This document shows, piece after piece, positions 26,307 through 36,733 of a stretch of DNA of 64,000 nucleotides (positions are counted from its first letter, which is position 1; every line of letters begins with the position of its first letter). The notes beneath the pieces were generated by a model. That model was not told where the DNA came from. It searched no databases and worked only from the letters and a program-made list of their open reading frames with translations. This stretch comes from JASGKO01 sp049840595 (GTDB taxonomy: Bacteria > Verrucomicrobiota > Verrucomicrobiia > Chthoniobacterales > Chthoniobacteraceae), in contig JASGKO010000004.1 of the NCBI GenBank assembly GCA_049840595.1, positions 124,001 to 188,000 on the forward strand, in the 5' to 3' direction. The position numbers were made by a program, and so were the translations under genes.

Positions 26307-27095
26307 TCAGCCGCGAGCGACAGTGACTATGCAGACGGAGGCTGCCCCGGCATGGCGCAGCACGCGCGCACATTCGTTCACCGTGGAGCCGGTGGTAAAA
26401 ACGTCGTCAACAAGTAACAGCCGCAGGCCGGTCATTGGGATATTCTGGTGCAGGTTGAAGGCATTGTGCAAGTTTTCCATGCGTTCCTCGCGATCGAATT
26501 GGGTCTGGGTGGTCGTGTAGCGAATACGTCGCAAAAGGTTGCGGACGGGGATTTTTCGGCGTTTTCCGACCAATTCGGCCAGTGCTTCGGCCTGGTTGAA
26601 CTCACGTTCCCGCCAGCGCGCGGGGTGGAGTGGGACGGGAACGAGGGCGTCAAATCGAGTGGCGCTGAGCCGGCCGTCGTCGAGTGCTTCCTCCAGCCAG
26701 GCACTCAGCGTGCGCCGCAAATAGTAATCGTGCTGGTATTTAAAGCGGTGGATCAAATCGCGGACGACGCCTGTGCTGCGGTAGGCGCTGACTGCGCAAT
26801 CGAAGTAAAGGCGCCGCCCGGTGCAGTTCGAGCACGTGAATTCCTCCTCCAGCGCGCCATCGTAGGGCTGGGAGCAGGTGTGACAGAAGGGGGCGCGGAT
26901 GCGCTTGGCCGCCTTCCGGCAGGTCTCGCAGAGCTGGCCCTCGCGCAGGGCAATTCCGCACTGGGCACAATGTGGGGGATAAAAGAGGCTGCTCAGGGCG
27001 CTCGCGGTCCCTTTTGCGAGCGCCACTGTGGACTGCCAGGGCGACGTGGTTTTGGGGGGATGGGGCTCCGGCGAGTTTATGTGCTCGTGGTCCAT
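26307..27095 (-). CDS. ComF-family phosphoribosyltransferase-like protein
   Basis: This protein of 262 residues has an N-terminal four-cysteine zinc ribbon in two copies (CAQCG...CETC and CHTCS...CSNC). The C-terminal PRTase fold carries the PRPP motif LLLVDDVFTTGSTVNECARVL near residue 225. ComF proteins assist DNA uptake in competent bacteria, but many homologues are of unknown role. It lies 12 bases from both the CPBP-protease gene upstream and accD downstream, so it is cotranscribed with them. Confidence 0.9.
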   Translation of the reverse strand: MDHEHINSPEPHPPKTTSPWQSTVALAKGTASALSSLFYPPHCAQCGIALREGQLCETCRKAAKRIRAPFCHTCSQPYDGALEEEFTCSNCTGRRLYFDCAVSAYRSTGVVRDLIHRFKYQHDYYLRRTLSAWLEEALDDGRLSATRFDALVPVPLHPARWREREFNQAEALAELVGKRRKIPVRNLLRRIRYTTTQTQFDREERMENLHNAFNLHQNIPMTGLRLLLVDDVFTTGSTVNECARVLRHAGAASVCIVTVARG

Positions 27096-27107
27096 CGTAA
27101 GTTCGGT

Positions 27108-28004
27108 TCAGCGGCAGCGGGCGGGATGCCGTTTGCGTTCATAGGTGAGATAAAGCCCCATCAAAATGCCCATCAACACCAGCGTGGCCAGGGGTACGAG
27201 GCCCACTTGGATGTCGGTCCCATTCCATGGCAGCGCGGTGATTTTGCGCCGGGCCAGCTTGCCCAAGCCCATTTTGAGAAACACGACCCCCGCATGCAGG
27301 CCGATACTCATCCACAGGCCACCGGTTTTGAGCCGGGCCAGCCCCAGCACCCAGCCCAGAACAAAGATCGTCGAAAACCCCGCCAGCAACAGCATCTTAT
27401 TGGCAAACTGGTAAAACGAATGCGGGAGCAACGCGAAGCCGGAGAGCCAGTGAACGTTCGTGATTTCAAAGGAATCGTCTGGCTTCAGAAAGTGCAGGGC
27501 GGCAAAAAGTGTCGTCACTGCAAAGAGCGCGCTGAGCGGGCGCATCGAGCGCAAACACAGGCCAAGGAGCAACCCGCGGAAGAGCGTCTCCTCCAGCGTG
27601 GCGACCACGACTGCGGAGAGAAAAATCAACGGTAGCGCCGCCCAGTCCGGGTGACCGCGCAGTTGGTAAAAACCGGTGACAAGGAAGCCGGTTGCCATTG
27701 CGATTACGACCAGGCCGCCGATCACGAAGCCCGCAAACAGATGCGGCCAGCGCATGGGATCGTGCCGCAGGCCCAGATCGCGCCAGCCCGTCACGCGGAG
27801 GGAGCGAATCAGCGGCCAGAGCAGCACCACGGCCGCAATCAGTTCCGCGCGGTTGAAATATTTCTGGAATCCAAAATCCCCGAGCCCTTTCAAGAGCGGC
27901 CAGTGCGCCGCCCATTGGCCCAGCCAGAACAGCGGTGGCGCCAGCAGCGCCCCCAGCGTCAATACGGCGGCCAGATAAACGAGGATTTTTCCGATTTCTT
28001 TCAA
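27108..28004 (-). CDS. CPBP-family intramembrane metalloprotease
   Basis: This is a polytopic membrane protein of 298 residues with about seven hydrophobic helices. The CPBP/Abi signature is visible: LEETLFRGLLLG (the paired glutamates plus arginine) and FAALHFLK (the downstream histidine), with a later helix of the same module. The family includes Rce1-type prenyl-protein proteases and proteins for bacteriocin immunity. The bacterial substrate here is unknown. It is the first gene of the run to folC. I see no gene in 28005-28233. Confidence 0.88.
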   Translation of the reverse strand: MKEIGKILVYLAAVLTLGALLAPPLFWLGQWAAHWPLLKGLGDFGFQKYFNRAELIAAVVLLWPLIRSLRVTGWRDLGLRHDPMRWPHLFAGFVIGGLVVIAMATGFLVTGFYQLRGHPDWAALPLIFLSAVVVATLEETLFRGLLLGLCLRSMRPLSALFAVTTLFAALHFLKPDDSFEITNVHWLSGFALLPHSFYQFANKMLLLAGFSTIFVLGWVLGLARLKTGGLWMSIGLHAGVVFLKMGLGKLARRKITALPWNGTDIQVGLVPLATLVLMGILMGLYLTYERKRHPARCR

Positions 28005-28233
28005 GGTGGGGCGAATCCTAGTGGCGTTTTGCCATTTCCGAAACCGAAAAGCGCAGGCGGTTTGATGAAGGAGTTTTCATGCAGAAGGCGAACGGGAAGG
28101 GGAGTGGTTAACAAAATTTATCGGCGGATGACACGCGACTTTACAAATTTCCAGTTGCGCCGACTTAAATCTATACTAAATCACTGGACAAAATAAAACC
28201 ATACCAATCCTATAGACATACACCTGACTTAAA

Positions 28234-30049
28234 ATGACACACCCCAAATCGTTTGTTGTTGTATCCACCCCACCCCGGAACAAACGAACCCTGGCGCTGC
28301 TGGCCGCACCCCTGCTGGCCGCCCTCTCCGCGGCCTCCGCGTCGGCGCAGTCCGTTTGGAGCGCCAATGCCAGTGGCGATGCCAGCGGGAGCTGGGCCAC
28401 CGCTGCCAACTGGAATCCGGCTGCGGTTCCCAATAGTAATTCGGCGATCGCCGATTTCAGCCAGCAGAACATCACCGCCGCCTCGACCGTCACTCTCGAT
28501 GGCGCGCAAACCGTCTCGGCCCTGATCTTCGGGGACACCGATACTACTACGGCTGCCACTTGGACGCTCGCCGCTGGCTCCTCCGGCACGCTCACGCTGG
28601 CCACTGCCAGTGGAGCGCCTTCCATCACGGTTAATACTTCCACCGCGATCATCAGCGCCCCCATCGCGGGCACGCAGGGCTTTACCAAGCTTGGCAGCGG
28701 CACGCTCGCCTTGTCGGGCGCAAATACCTTCACCGGCGGTGTCACCGTGACCGCCGGAATTCTCACCCTGTCCGGAGTGACCGCGAGCTCCACCGAACTG
28801 GGCACCAATATCGTCACCTTGAATGGTGGCGCGGTGCTCTTCAACACGGCCAGCTCGACCTTTTCGCAGGGGTTGGTAGCCAATTCCGCGACCAGTAGCA
28901 CGTTGACCTATAACAAAGGCAGCAATTACTTCAGTCCCACCTCGTTGACCGGTAGTGGACAAATCACCTTGAACCAGGGAACCGGCGCGTCCAACACGGT
29001 CACGCTGACAGGTGATTACACGAACTTCACCGGCACGCTGGTGCTGGCGAACAAAAACTTCCGCTTCAGCAGCACGACGGGAGCTTACAATCTGACCGGT
29101 GGCGCGAGCACCGCCTGGGTGCTGGGCGATGGAGCGCAGCTTTCCTCGCAAGGTGGCACCAATTTCACGCAGACTTACAGCCTGGGCTCGCTGTCGAGCA
29201 CGGTCAGCACTTCCATCCTGAGCGGCGGTGCGGTCAGTGGGGCGGGGACCCTGTTTTACCAGATCGGCAGCCTCAACCAGGATAGGACCCTACGCGGGCT
29301 CGATTGTGGATGGCGCGACCAAAACGGGCCTCACCAAAGTCGGCACCGCCACGCTTACGCTCTCCGGTACGGCTTCTTACAGTGGTGCCACCAGCGTCAA
29401 TGCCGGCACGCTAAAAGTGGCGGGAACTTTTACCGGCTCCACGGCGATTACCGTCAATGCGGGAGCAACGTTCACGGCGGCGACAGGTTCGAGCCTGAGT
29501 GGTGGTTCGTTGCTGGTGGCCAATGGGGGCACGGTGAATATCCTCGGCGGGGTTAATGAGAATACGGAAGTCCAGAGTGGCGGCTTGCTGAATTATGCGG
29601 GCACGGCGGGAACCTTGGGCAACCTGACCTTGGACGCAGGTGGCATTCTGGCGCAGAATGATTCTTCGGCAACCTTGCACCTTTCCAATCTTACCTGGAA
29701 TGGCGGCGGGCAGATCAATCTCGCCTTGGGCACAGCCTTCAATTCCCTCTTGGTGGACTATTTTAATTTGGGCACCGGTACTCTGGACTTCAACTTCAGC
29801 AACGGCGGTGGCTTGCTGGCCGGGCAGACTTACACGCTGCTCACGATTTCGGGCACCTCGGTTTATGATACGAGCAATCTGGCCTACACCAGCAGCCTGA
29901 GCGGGTTCACCGGGCAGTTTCTTTACAACGGAAGCACACTGCAATTCCAGGTGCTTACCGTCCCTGAGCCGCGCACTGGTCTGTTTTTGGTCGTTGGGTT
30001 GACCGCCTTCATGTTGCGCCGCACCCGGAGGCCTCTCCTCTTGGAATAA
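28234..30049 (+). CDS. Autotransporter-repeat PEP-CTERM surface protein, frame break near 29278-29285
   Basis: After a long N-terminal signal region (hydrophobic about 17-35, ending SASA), the protein is built of autotransporter-associated beta-strand repeats, such as FTKLGSGTLALSGANTFTGG and LTKVGTATLTLSGTASYSGA. It ends with a PEP-CTERM tail (VPEPRTG, hydrophobic helix, RRTRR). Near 29278-29285 (CAGGATAG) one extra base shifts the frame; removing the second G gives LNQIGPYAGSIVDGATKTG. Corrected length is about 604 residues. No autotransporter barrel is present, so the PEP tail rather than a barrel should anchor it. Confidence 0.82.
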
Positions 30050-30282
30050 ACCAAAAGCTAAGGTTGCCATGGGAAAAGTGATCTCTTGCAAAATGTGGGG
30101 CTGCTTCAAGATCGCCTCGCTAAATGGTTCGTTCTTCCTTAGTGGCCTGGCAGGTCGTGGCTGCAGCGACGAACCACATGGATGCTTGGGAGACAGCTCG
30201 GCATAAAAATCAATTCAGGTTCCGATGGGATGACAAAATTGGAGAGTTTTGCTTTTAGCCATCGGAACCTTAAAAAGCGAAA

Positions 30283-30310
30283 GGCGGCGCCCGGTAAATC
30301 AGGCGCCGCC
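30283..30310 (-). terminator. Rho-independent terminator of the FHA gene
   Basis: GGCGGCGCC (30283-30291) and GGCGCCGCC (30302-30310) form a perfect nine-base stem with a ten-base loop. Read on the minus strand it is followed by TTTCGCTTTTT, and it lies 25 bases after the stop of the FHA gene. Nothing else is seen in 30050-30282. Confidence 0.85.
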
Positions 30311-30334
30311 CTTCGTGGTAAAGATCGGATGCGG

Positions 30335-31563
30335 TTACGGAGTCAGCTTTTGCGTACCACCGGGGCCGGCGGGTTGAACGACTCCAGGCGGTTTCGCTGC
30401 GACGGCCATGGGCTTCAAGGCCGGCTTGGGAATGCCGGGGGCAGCGGTAGCGACCGGTTGCTTGAGCCCGGGGATGGCAGTCGGTGTGCCGGGAAGTTTG
30501 GCTCCGGGCGGTGGAGTTGCGGGCACGGAAGCACCGGGGGCTGCCGTGGGAGTCAGCGGCGACTTGGGCTTCGGACCGCCGATCGCTCCAGGTGGCGGAG
30601 CCTGAACCGGGGCTGCGGAGGCAGTGACCGGCACACCGGGCACGGAAGGACGTGGCGCTGAAGGTACGCCGGGAGTCGGGGCTTTGGGCTGGATGCCGAG
30701 TGCGGGAGCCGGAGCTTTAGGCTGGAGCCCGGGTGAAGGAGCTGGAGCTGCTGGCTTGAAGGCTGGAGTTGGAGCCGGTTTGGGTGAGGCCGGAACGGAA
30801 GGAACTGCCGTGACTGCTGGGGTGGCGGGAGTGGTTGGAGTTGCCACGGCAGGCTTGGGCTCCGGTTGCGGAGCTTTCGGTGGGACGCCCGCGAGCGGAG
30901 CCGGGAATCCAGAGGCGGGAGCCGTGGTCGTTGGGGCTGCCGCGGAAATGGTTTTTGCCGTTTCGAGCCCTTTTTCCAGCACGGCCACGCTGTTTCGGGT
31001 GACGGACAATTCCTTTTGCAGCTTCTCAATTTCCTGTTCGCGTTGGAAGAGTGCTTCCTTCAGCGAGGCAATTTCGGCGACCACCTTTTCATGCTCTTCC
31101 TGGGAGACGACCAGCGGGCTGCCATCGCCGCTCTGGGGCTTGAGCAGGTGGAGCGATTCAAGTTCGCCCTTGAGGGTTTCCACCTGGTTTTTGAGCGCCT
31201 TGGTTTCGGCCTGGGCTGCTTCCACATCGGCTTGGGTGGGCAGGACTCCATGCCTTCCGCACTTTCGGTACCCGCGACGGCGTCGAATTCACATTCCAGC
31301 GTGCCGAAGGTAATCTTGCCGCTCTCGTGCAGATGATAATCGCTCACCCGGTGCCCGTTGAAGTAGGTGCCGTTGGTCGAACCCGCATCTTGAATGCGAT
31401 AGTGGTCACCTTCCTGCACCAGCTCCGCATGCCGACCCGAGACCGAACGATCGCTGATCTGGATGGTATTACTGGGCAGGCGCCCAATGGTGATTCGTGA
31501 GCCGCGCAGGACGATGGTTTGCGGATGGTCTTTTTCCGGGAATTGAATACGGATGGATGGCAT
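30335..31563 (-). CDS. FHA-domain protein with coiled coil and Pro/Ala-rich tail, frame break near 31243-31252
   Basis: The N-terminal FHA domain (about 15-90) is a phosphothreonine-reading fold; IGRLPSN, SVSGRHAEL and DAGSTNGTYFNG are the usual contact loops. A predicted coiled coil follows (VEAAQAETKALKNQVETLKGEL through EKLQKELS). The last half is a low-complexity Pro/Ala/Gly region. Near 31243-31252 the frame changes by a missing base, and the coiled coil continues in the other frame as VLPTQADVEAAQ. Corrected length is about 409 residues. The binding partner is unknown. Confidence 0.8.
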
Positions 31564-31863
31564 ATGGTTCTGGGTAATGGCCCTGCCTGGGGCAGCAAGT
31601 CCGTTTGGTTTGCATACGTATCTTCACTCAGAAATACGGATATTTCCAGTGTTTTGGCCGTGAATACGGGGTGAAGATGAATGTTTTATATGGTTTTACC
31701 CCTGCATTTTGTCTCTCTGATGGCATGAACGCGGCCAGAAAGGCGTTGTCGAACTATGTGACAATTCGGCGCATTCCGGGGGCACCTTACTTTTAGAGTG
31801 GCGAGGTTGCGCGTTTTGCGCTTCATTGCGTGCCCCGGTAAAAAACAGCGGGATACCCTTTGT

Positions 31864-34831
31864 ATGGTCAACTGGCTAATTAAAAAAATCATCGGTTCCA
31901 AAAATGTGCGGGAAATTCGCGCGATGGGACCGATCGTGGAAAAAATCAACGAGCTCGAGCAGTCCTACCAGTCGCTCAGTGACGACGATCTGCGGGCAAA
32001 GACCAAGGCGTGGCAGGAACGCCTGAAAGCCATTGATGACTATGCCGAGCAACAGCGCGTGCTCGATGAGATTCTCCCCGAAGCCTTTGCTGCGGTCAAA
32101 AATGCGGCCCGCCGTTTTACCGAGCGCAAGCACAGCTTCACCGTCTGCGATCAGCCGGTGACATGGAACATGGTGCACTTCGATGTGCAGATGGTTGGCG
32201 GCATGGTGCTCCACCGTCGGCGCATTGCGGAAATGGCTACCGGTGAAGGCAAGACCCTCGTTGCCACCTGCCCGCTTTATTTGAACGCCCTCGCCGGTCG
32301 CGGCGCGCACCTCGTGACTGCGAACGACTATCTCGCCCGCCGCGACGCGGAGTGGATGGCGCAGCTTTACGGTTTCCTTGGCCTCACCACCGGCTGCATT
32401 CAGCACGACCAGCCGCCGAATGTGCGCCGCTTCATGTATGCGCAGGATATTACCTACGGGACGAACAGCGAGTTTGGCTTCGATTACCTGCGCGACAACG
32501 GCATGGCGACGAGCAAGGAGCAGCAGGTGCAGCGTGGCTATTACTTCGCGATTGTGGACGAAGTGGATTCGATCCTCATCGACGAAGCGCGCACCCCGCT
32601 CATCATCAGCGGCCCGGCGACCGTCAGGTACCCATCAGTACGACAAGTTCAAGCCGCTGGTGGAGCAACTAGTTTACAAGCAGACGATGCTGTGCAATCG
32701 CCTCTCCAGCGAGGCCGATGAACTGTTCAAAGCCGGCAAGCCCGAGGAGGCTGGTCGCCGCATTTTCAAGGTCAAGCTGGGCAACCCGCGCAACAAGGTA
32801 CTCCTGCGCATGATGGAAGACCCGGAACGCCGCCGTGCCATCGATAAGGCCGAGCTTTCCTTCTACTCCGACGCGCAGAAGGCCGCGCTCTTCGAACTCA
32901 AGGAGGAACTCTATTTCACCATCGACGAGCGCCAGCATCAGGCCGACCTGAGCGACATGGGCCGGGAGTTCTTGAATCCGGAAGATCCGAATGCCTTCGT
33001 GCTGCCGGATTTGATTACCGAATTCGCTGACATCGACAACGATCACAATCTGAACGACGCCCAGAAGGCGGAGGCGAAAGCCCAGCGCCAGCAGGTGTGC
33101 GATAATCAGAGCGAACGGATGCACAACATCTCGCAACTCCTGCGTGCCTACTGCCTCTATGAGAAGGACGTGCAATACGTGGTCGAGGACAACAAGGTTG
33201 TCATTGTTGATGAATACACAGGCCGTAAAATGGCCGGTCGCCGCTGGAGCGATGGCTTGCACCAGGCCGTCGAGGCCAAGGAAGGTGTGCAGATCGACCG
33301 CGAGACACAGACGCTCGCCACGATCACCATTCAGAACTATTTCCGCCTCTACGCGAAGCTCGCGGGCATGACTGGTACCGCCGAGACCGAGGCGAACGAA
33401 TTCCACGACATCTACAAGCTGGACGTCAATGTCATCCCGACCAACCGCCCGGTGGCGCGCATCGACAAGAACGACCTCATTTTCAAGACCCGCCGCGAGA
33501 AGTTCAATGCGGTGGTGAACGAGATCAAGGCTGCCACCGCCAAGGGCCAGCCCGTGCTGGTCGGCACCGTAAGCGTTGAGGCCAGCGAGGTGCTTTCCCG
33601 CATGCTCAAGCGCGACAAGATTCCGCACGCCGTGCTGAATGCGAAATACCACATGCAGGAGGCCGAGATCGTGCAGCGCGCGGGCCAGAAGGGCACCGTG
33701 ACCATCTCCACCAACATGGCGGGCCGCGGGACGGACATCAAGCTGGGCGAGGGGGTGTCGGAAGTCGGTGGCCTCTACGTTATCGGCACCGAGCGCCACG
33801 AATCGCGACGCATTGACCGCCAGTTGCGGGGGCGTTGCGCCCGTCAGGGCGACCCGGGTATGTCGCGGTTCTACGTGAGCTTTGAGGATGACCTCATGCG
33901 CAACTTCGGCGCCGCCGATCGTATGACGAAGATCATGGAGACCTTCGGCATGAAAGAGGGCGAGGAACTCGAGCACCCGTGGCTCAACAAGTCTGTGGAA
34001 ACCGCGCAGAAACGCGTGGAGCAGCGCAATTATCTAAGCCGCAAGCGCACGCTGGAATTCGACGACGTAATGAACAGCCAGCGCGAGGTCGTCTATGGTA
34101 TGCGTAATGAGGCGATCGAAGGTCACGAGATCCGCACCCTCATCTACGAGATCGTGGACGAAGCCGTGGCCGCGCGCGTGCGTGAATATTACAGCGGTGG
34201 TGAAGCCGGCGAGCCGAACTACGGTGGCCTGTTGCAATGGGTGAACAGCACCTTCCCGCTCGGCCTCAGCGCCGAGAAGGCGCAGTTCGAGCAGAAGGAT
34301 GCCGACGAAGCCGCTGCCTATCTTACGGAGCAGATCAAGAAGTCCTATGAACTCAAGTGCTCGCACGAGGAGCCGCTCGCCCTGCAAAGCCTGGAGCGTT
34401 ACGTGATCCTCAACGCGATCGACCGCCTCTGGCAGGAGCACCTCTATGCGATGGACTCCCTGCGCGAGGCCGTTTATCTGCGCGCCTACGGGCAGAAGGA
34501 CCCGCTGGTCGAATACAAGACGGAAGCCTACGACATGTTTGTGGAATTGATGGCCAACATCAAAAACGAGGTGCTCAACAACCTCTTCCGTAGCACGTCG
34601 AATCTCGCCGCCTTTGAGCAATTCCTCGCCAACCTGCCACAGATGCTGCTGCATCAGGACGCGCCCTCCTCCGCCCCGGTTCGTGAGAGTCTGCCCGGCA
34701 AACCGGTTGAGGAAGAAGCCATCACTCTCCCGCTCAAGCGCGAGCAGCCCAAAGTCGGCCGCAACGACGACTGCCCCTGCGGCAGCGGTAAGAAATTCAA
34801 GTCCTGCTGCGGTCGCAACGTGGGCGAGTAG
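31864..34831 (+). CDS. secA: Preprotein translocase ATPase SecA, frame break near 32625-32631
   Basis: SecA drives secretory proteins through SecYEG. The start at 31864 gives MVNWLIKKIIGSKNVREI. Walker A is in MATGEGKTLVA, the DEAD-type box in VDEVDSILIDEARTPL, motif VI in RQLRGRCARQGDPG, and the C-terminal zinc SEC-C motif in CPCGSGKKFKSCC. At 32625-32631 (CAGGTAC) one extra base breaks the frame; deleting one G gives PATVSTHQYDKFKPL. Corrected length is about 988 residues, longer than E. coli SecA because of inserted segments after the first nucleotide domain. SecA is essential, so the break is almost certainly a sequence error. Confidence 0.96.
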
Positions 34832-34912
34832 AGGGCTGATGTGAGTTTTCGCGCGTGCAATCTTCACTTGGACGCGTGGATTCTTGTGGGATTAATACTG
34901 AACGCGTCAACT

Positions 34913-34952
34913 ACGACTCCATCCCGCTGCGCTCTATGGCACTCAGAATGAC
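34913..34952. repeat. Fragment resembling a dispersed GTCATTCTGAG-type repeat
   Basis: On the minus strand this reads GTCATTCTGAGTGCCATAG followed by AGCGCAGCGGGATGGAGTC. This is the general form of a short dispersed repeat seen in many environmental bacteria, usually between genes. Only one copy is present here, so the call rests on resemblance. It lies in the 176-base gap after secA, where I see nothing else. Confidence 0.35.
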
Positions 34953-35007
34953 TGCGCTTTTTGGATGAGCCTGACTGGCAGATGTGGCTGCAGCCACTAT
35001 TGCGCGC

Positions 35008-36015
35008 TTACTTATGCTGATATCGCACACCGCTTTGCTTGAGCCACTGCTCCAGCACGGCCATGTTGCCGAGCGTGTCGTTCCAGCCCATGCGGGGGGA
35101 TTCCTGGGCCGGTAGCGCTTCCGCGACGGCATCGGCTTCGACGGCATAAAGGTGCTTGGGCCAGGTTTTGGGCGCGATGATCTGGGGCGTCTTCTTTTTG
35201 TGCAGGTGCAGCTCGATCTGAGTCGGCGGAATCCAGAAATTGGGCACGTGCAGCCAGCCCTCATCGCCATAGACCCGCAGGTATTTCTCGCTCTGGAGGC
35301 CCACGCCGCAACTGATCTGCGCGAGCAGGCCGCCGGGAAATTGCAGGAGCGCCGCCGCCGCATAATCCACGCCGGTCTCGGCCAGCAGCGCCCGCCCGCT
35401 GATGAATTCGGGATTCTCAAACGCGAGTCCTTTTGCCGCGCCGGCCACCAGCCGGGAAACGGACGTCACATAGCACCCCACATCGAGAATGCCCCCACCG
35501 CCCAGCGCCTTGTTATAGTGGCGGTGATGAGAACTGAAGGGATTGAGAAAACTGAAGGAAGCTTCGATCCGTCGCGGGGCTCCGATCACTCCCTCGCGAA
35601 TGAGCGACGCAATCCGCTGCGTCTGCGGATGGCAGCGATACATGAACGCCTCCATCAGGAAGACGCCGTGCTGTTGCGCCGCCGTGATCACCCGCTTCGA
35701 GTCCTTCACCGACATCGTGATCGGTTTCTCGCACAGGATATGTTTCCCCGCCCTGGCCGCGGCAATCGCCCACTCGGCATGCAGCGGATGCGGCGTAGTG
35801 ATATAGACCGCTTCTACATTGTCGTCAGCCAGCAACGCCTCGTAGCTGCCATGCGCTCGTTTCGCCCCATATTTCGTGGCGAATGCCTGGGCGGGAGCCA
35901 GTTCACGACTGCCCACGGCGACGAGCTTGCCGGTCTTGGAAAAAGAGAGTTGCTCGGCAAAAGTGCGGGCGATGATCCCCGTGCCGACGATTCCCCAGCG
36001 GAGGGTGCGTTTCAT
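35008..36015 (-). CDS. Gfo/Idh/MocA-family oxidoreductase
   Basis: This NAD(P)-dependent dehydrogenase (335 residues) has an N-terminal Rossmann fold (WGIVGTGIIARTFAEQL). The family's EKP motif is in HILCEKPITMSVKDS near residue 100. A C-terminal substrate domain contains LGGGGILDVGCYVTS, where the lysine/histidine-type catalytic region would lie. Members oxidise or reduce sugars, inositols or dihydrodiols. The substrate cannot be read from sequence. It follows the PIN-like gene by five bases on the same strand. Confidence 0.88.
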   Translation of the reverse strand: MKRTLRWGIVGTGIIARTFAEQLSFSKTGKLVAVGSRELAPAQAFATKYGAKRAHGSYEALLADDNVEAVYITTPHPLHAEWAIAAARAGKHILCEKPITMSVKDSKRVITAAQQHGVFLMEAFMYRCHPQTQRIASLIREGVIGAPRRIEASFSFLNPFSSHHRHYNKALGGGGILDVGCYVTSVSRLVAGAAKGLAFENPEFISGRALLAETGVDYAAAALLQFPGGLLAQISCGVGLQSEKYLRVYGDEGWLHVPNFWIPPTQIELHLHKKKTPQIIAPKTWPKHLYAVEADAVAEALPAQESPRMGWNDTLGNMAVLEQWLKQSGVRYQHK

Positions 36016-36020
36016 AACGG

Positions 36021-36626
36021 TTAAAGATTGTAAGTGACCGCTTCCGCGCTGTCGAAGGAAACCAGCTGTACCTTTTCCAGATGGGAAATAATCGCCGAGA
36101 TTTCTGTCTCCTCTAATTGTTTAGAAAAAGTTGCGGCGAGCATACTCAAGAGGGTCTTGCGCTTGCGGGGACGGGTTTTCGCCATGTCGGTAAGCCGCTG
36201 TTTTGCCAACTCGACCCGGGCGTTTAACGAAAGCGCCTTGAAATCCTTTTGATGAAAGAAAGGAGCCTCTGCAAAAGTATCCGAACGCGCGACCAGGAGT
36301 TTTTGCGATTTTAAATGCTTCACCAATGGATCGAAACCTTTGTCTTTGGAAATGATATGGATGAAAGCAGTTGGGCAATCGCGACTGATTTGCCCCGCAT
36401 GAAAGGCGATATGGAAATCGAGTGCGTTTTTCCCGCTGCCCGCGCATTCCACGATGGTAATGTGGTCTGCATAACGATGGACCTCTTTCAACATCTGAAC
36501 CGGCACCCGGGTCTGGTTTTCCCCGAGGAATAAATGTAGCCGGATCGATGGATCGACCAGCTTTTCAAAATCAATTTTCTGCGTGTTTTCGTAATCCACC
36601 AAAAAGTGATTGATGTGCGATGCCAT
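36021..36626 (-). CDS. PIN-like (PIN_7 type) domain protein
   Basis: This protein of 201 residues has an N-terminal PIN-like fold (about 1-120) with acidic and polar residues where PIN nucleases hold metal: FLVDYENTQ, FLGENQT, GSGKNALDFHIAFHAG and ISKDKGFDPLVKHLK. The C-terminal part (about 125-201) is a small basic/helical domain. The family is predicted to act on RNA or DNA; activity and target are not known. It is five bases upstream of the oxidoreductase gene. No antitoxin gene is visible beside it. Confidence 0.75.
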   Translation of the reverse strand: MASHINHFLVDYENTQKIDFEKLVDPSIRLHLFLGENQTRVPVQMLKEVHRYADHITIVECAGSGKNALDFHIAFHAGQISRDCPTAFIHIISKDKGFDPLVKHLKSQKLLVARSDTFAEAPFFHQKDFKALSLNARVELAKQRLTDMAKTRPRKRKTLLSMLAATFSKQLEETEISAIISHLEKVQLVSFDSAEAVTYNL

Positions 36627-36733
36627 AGGGACGGGGGACGAATATTTGTCTAGCTGCTTCCGATGGATAATGCCAGCTTTTGCACATCGGGATTGATTTT
36701 GTCGAAGCGCGATGGCACAACCCGCCTGTGCGT

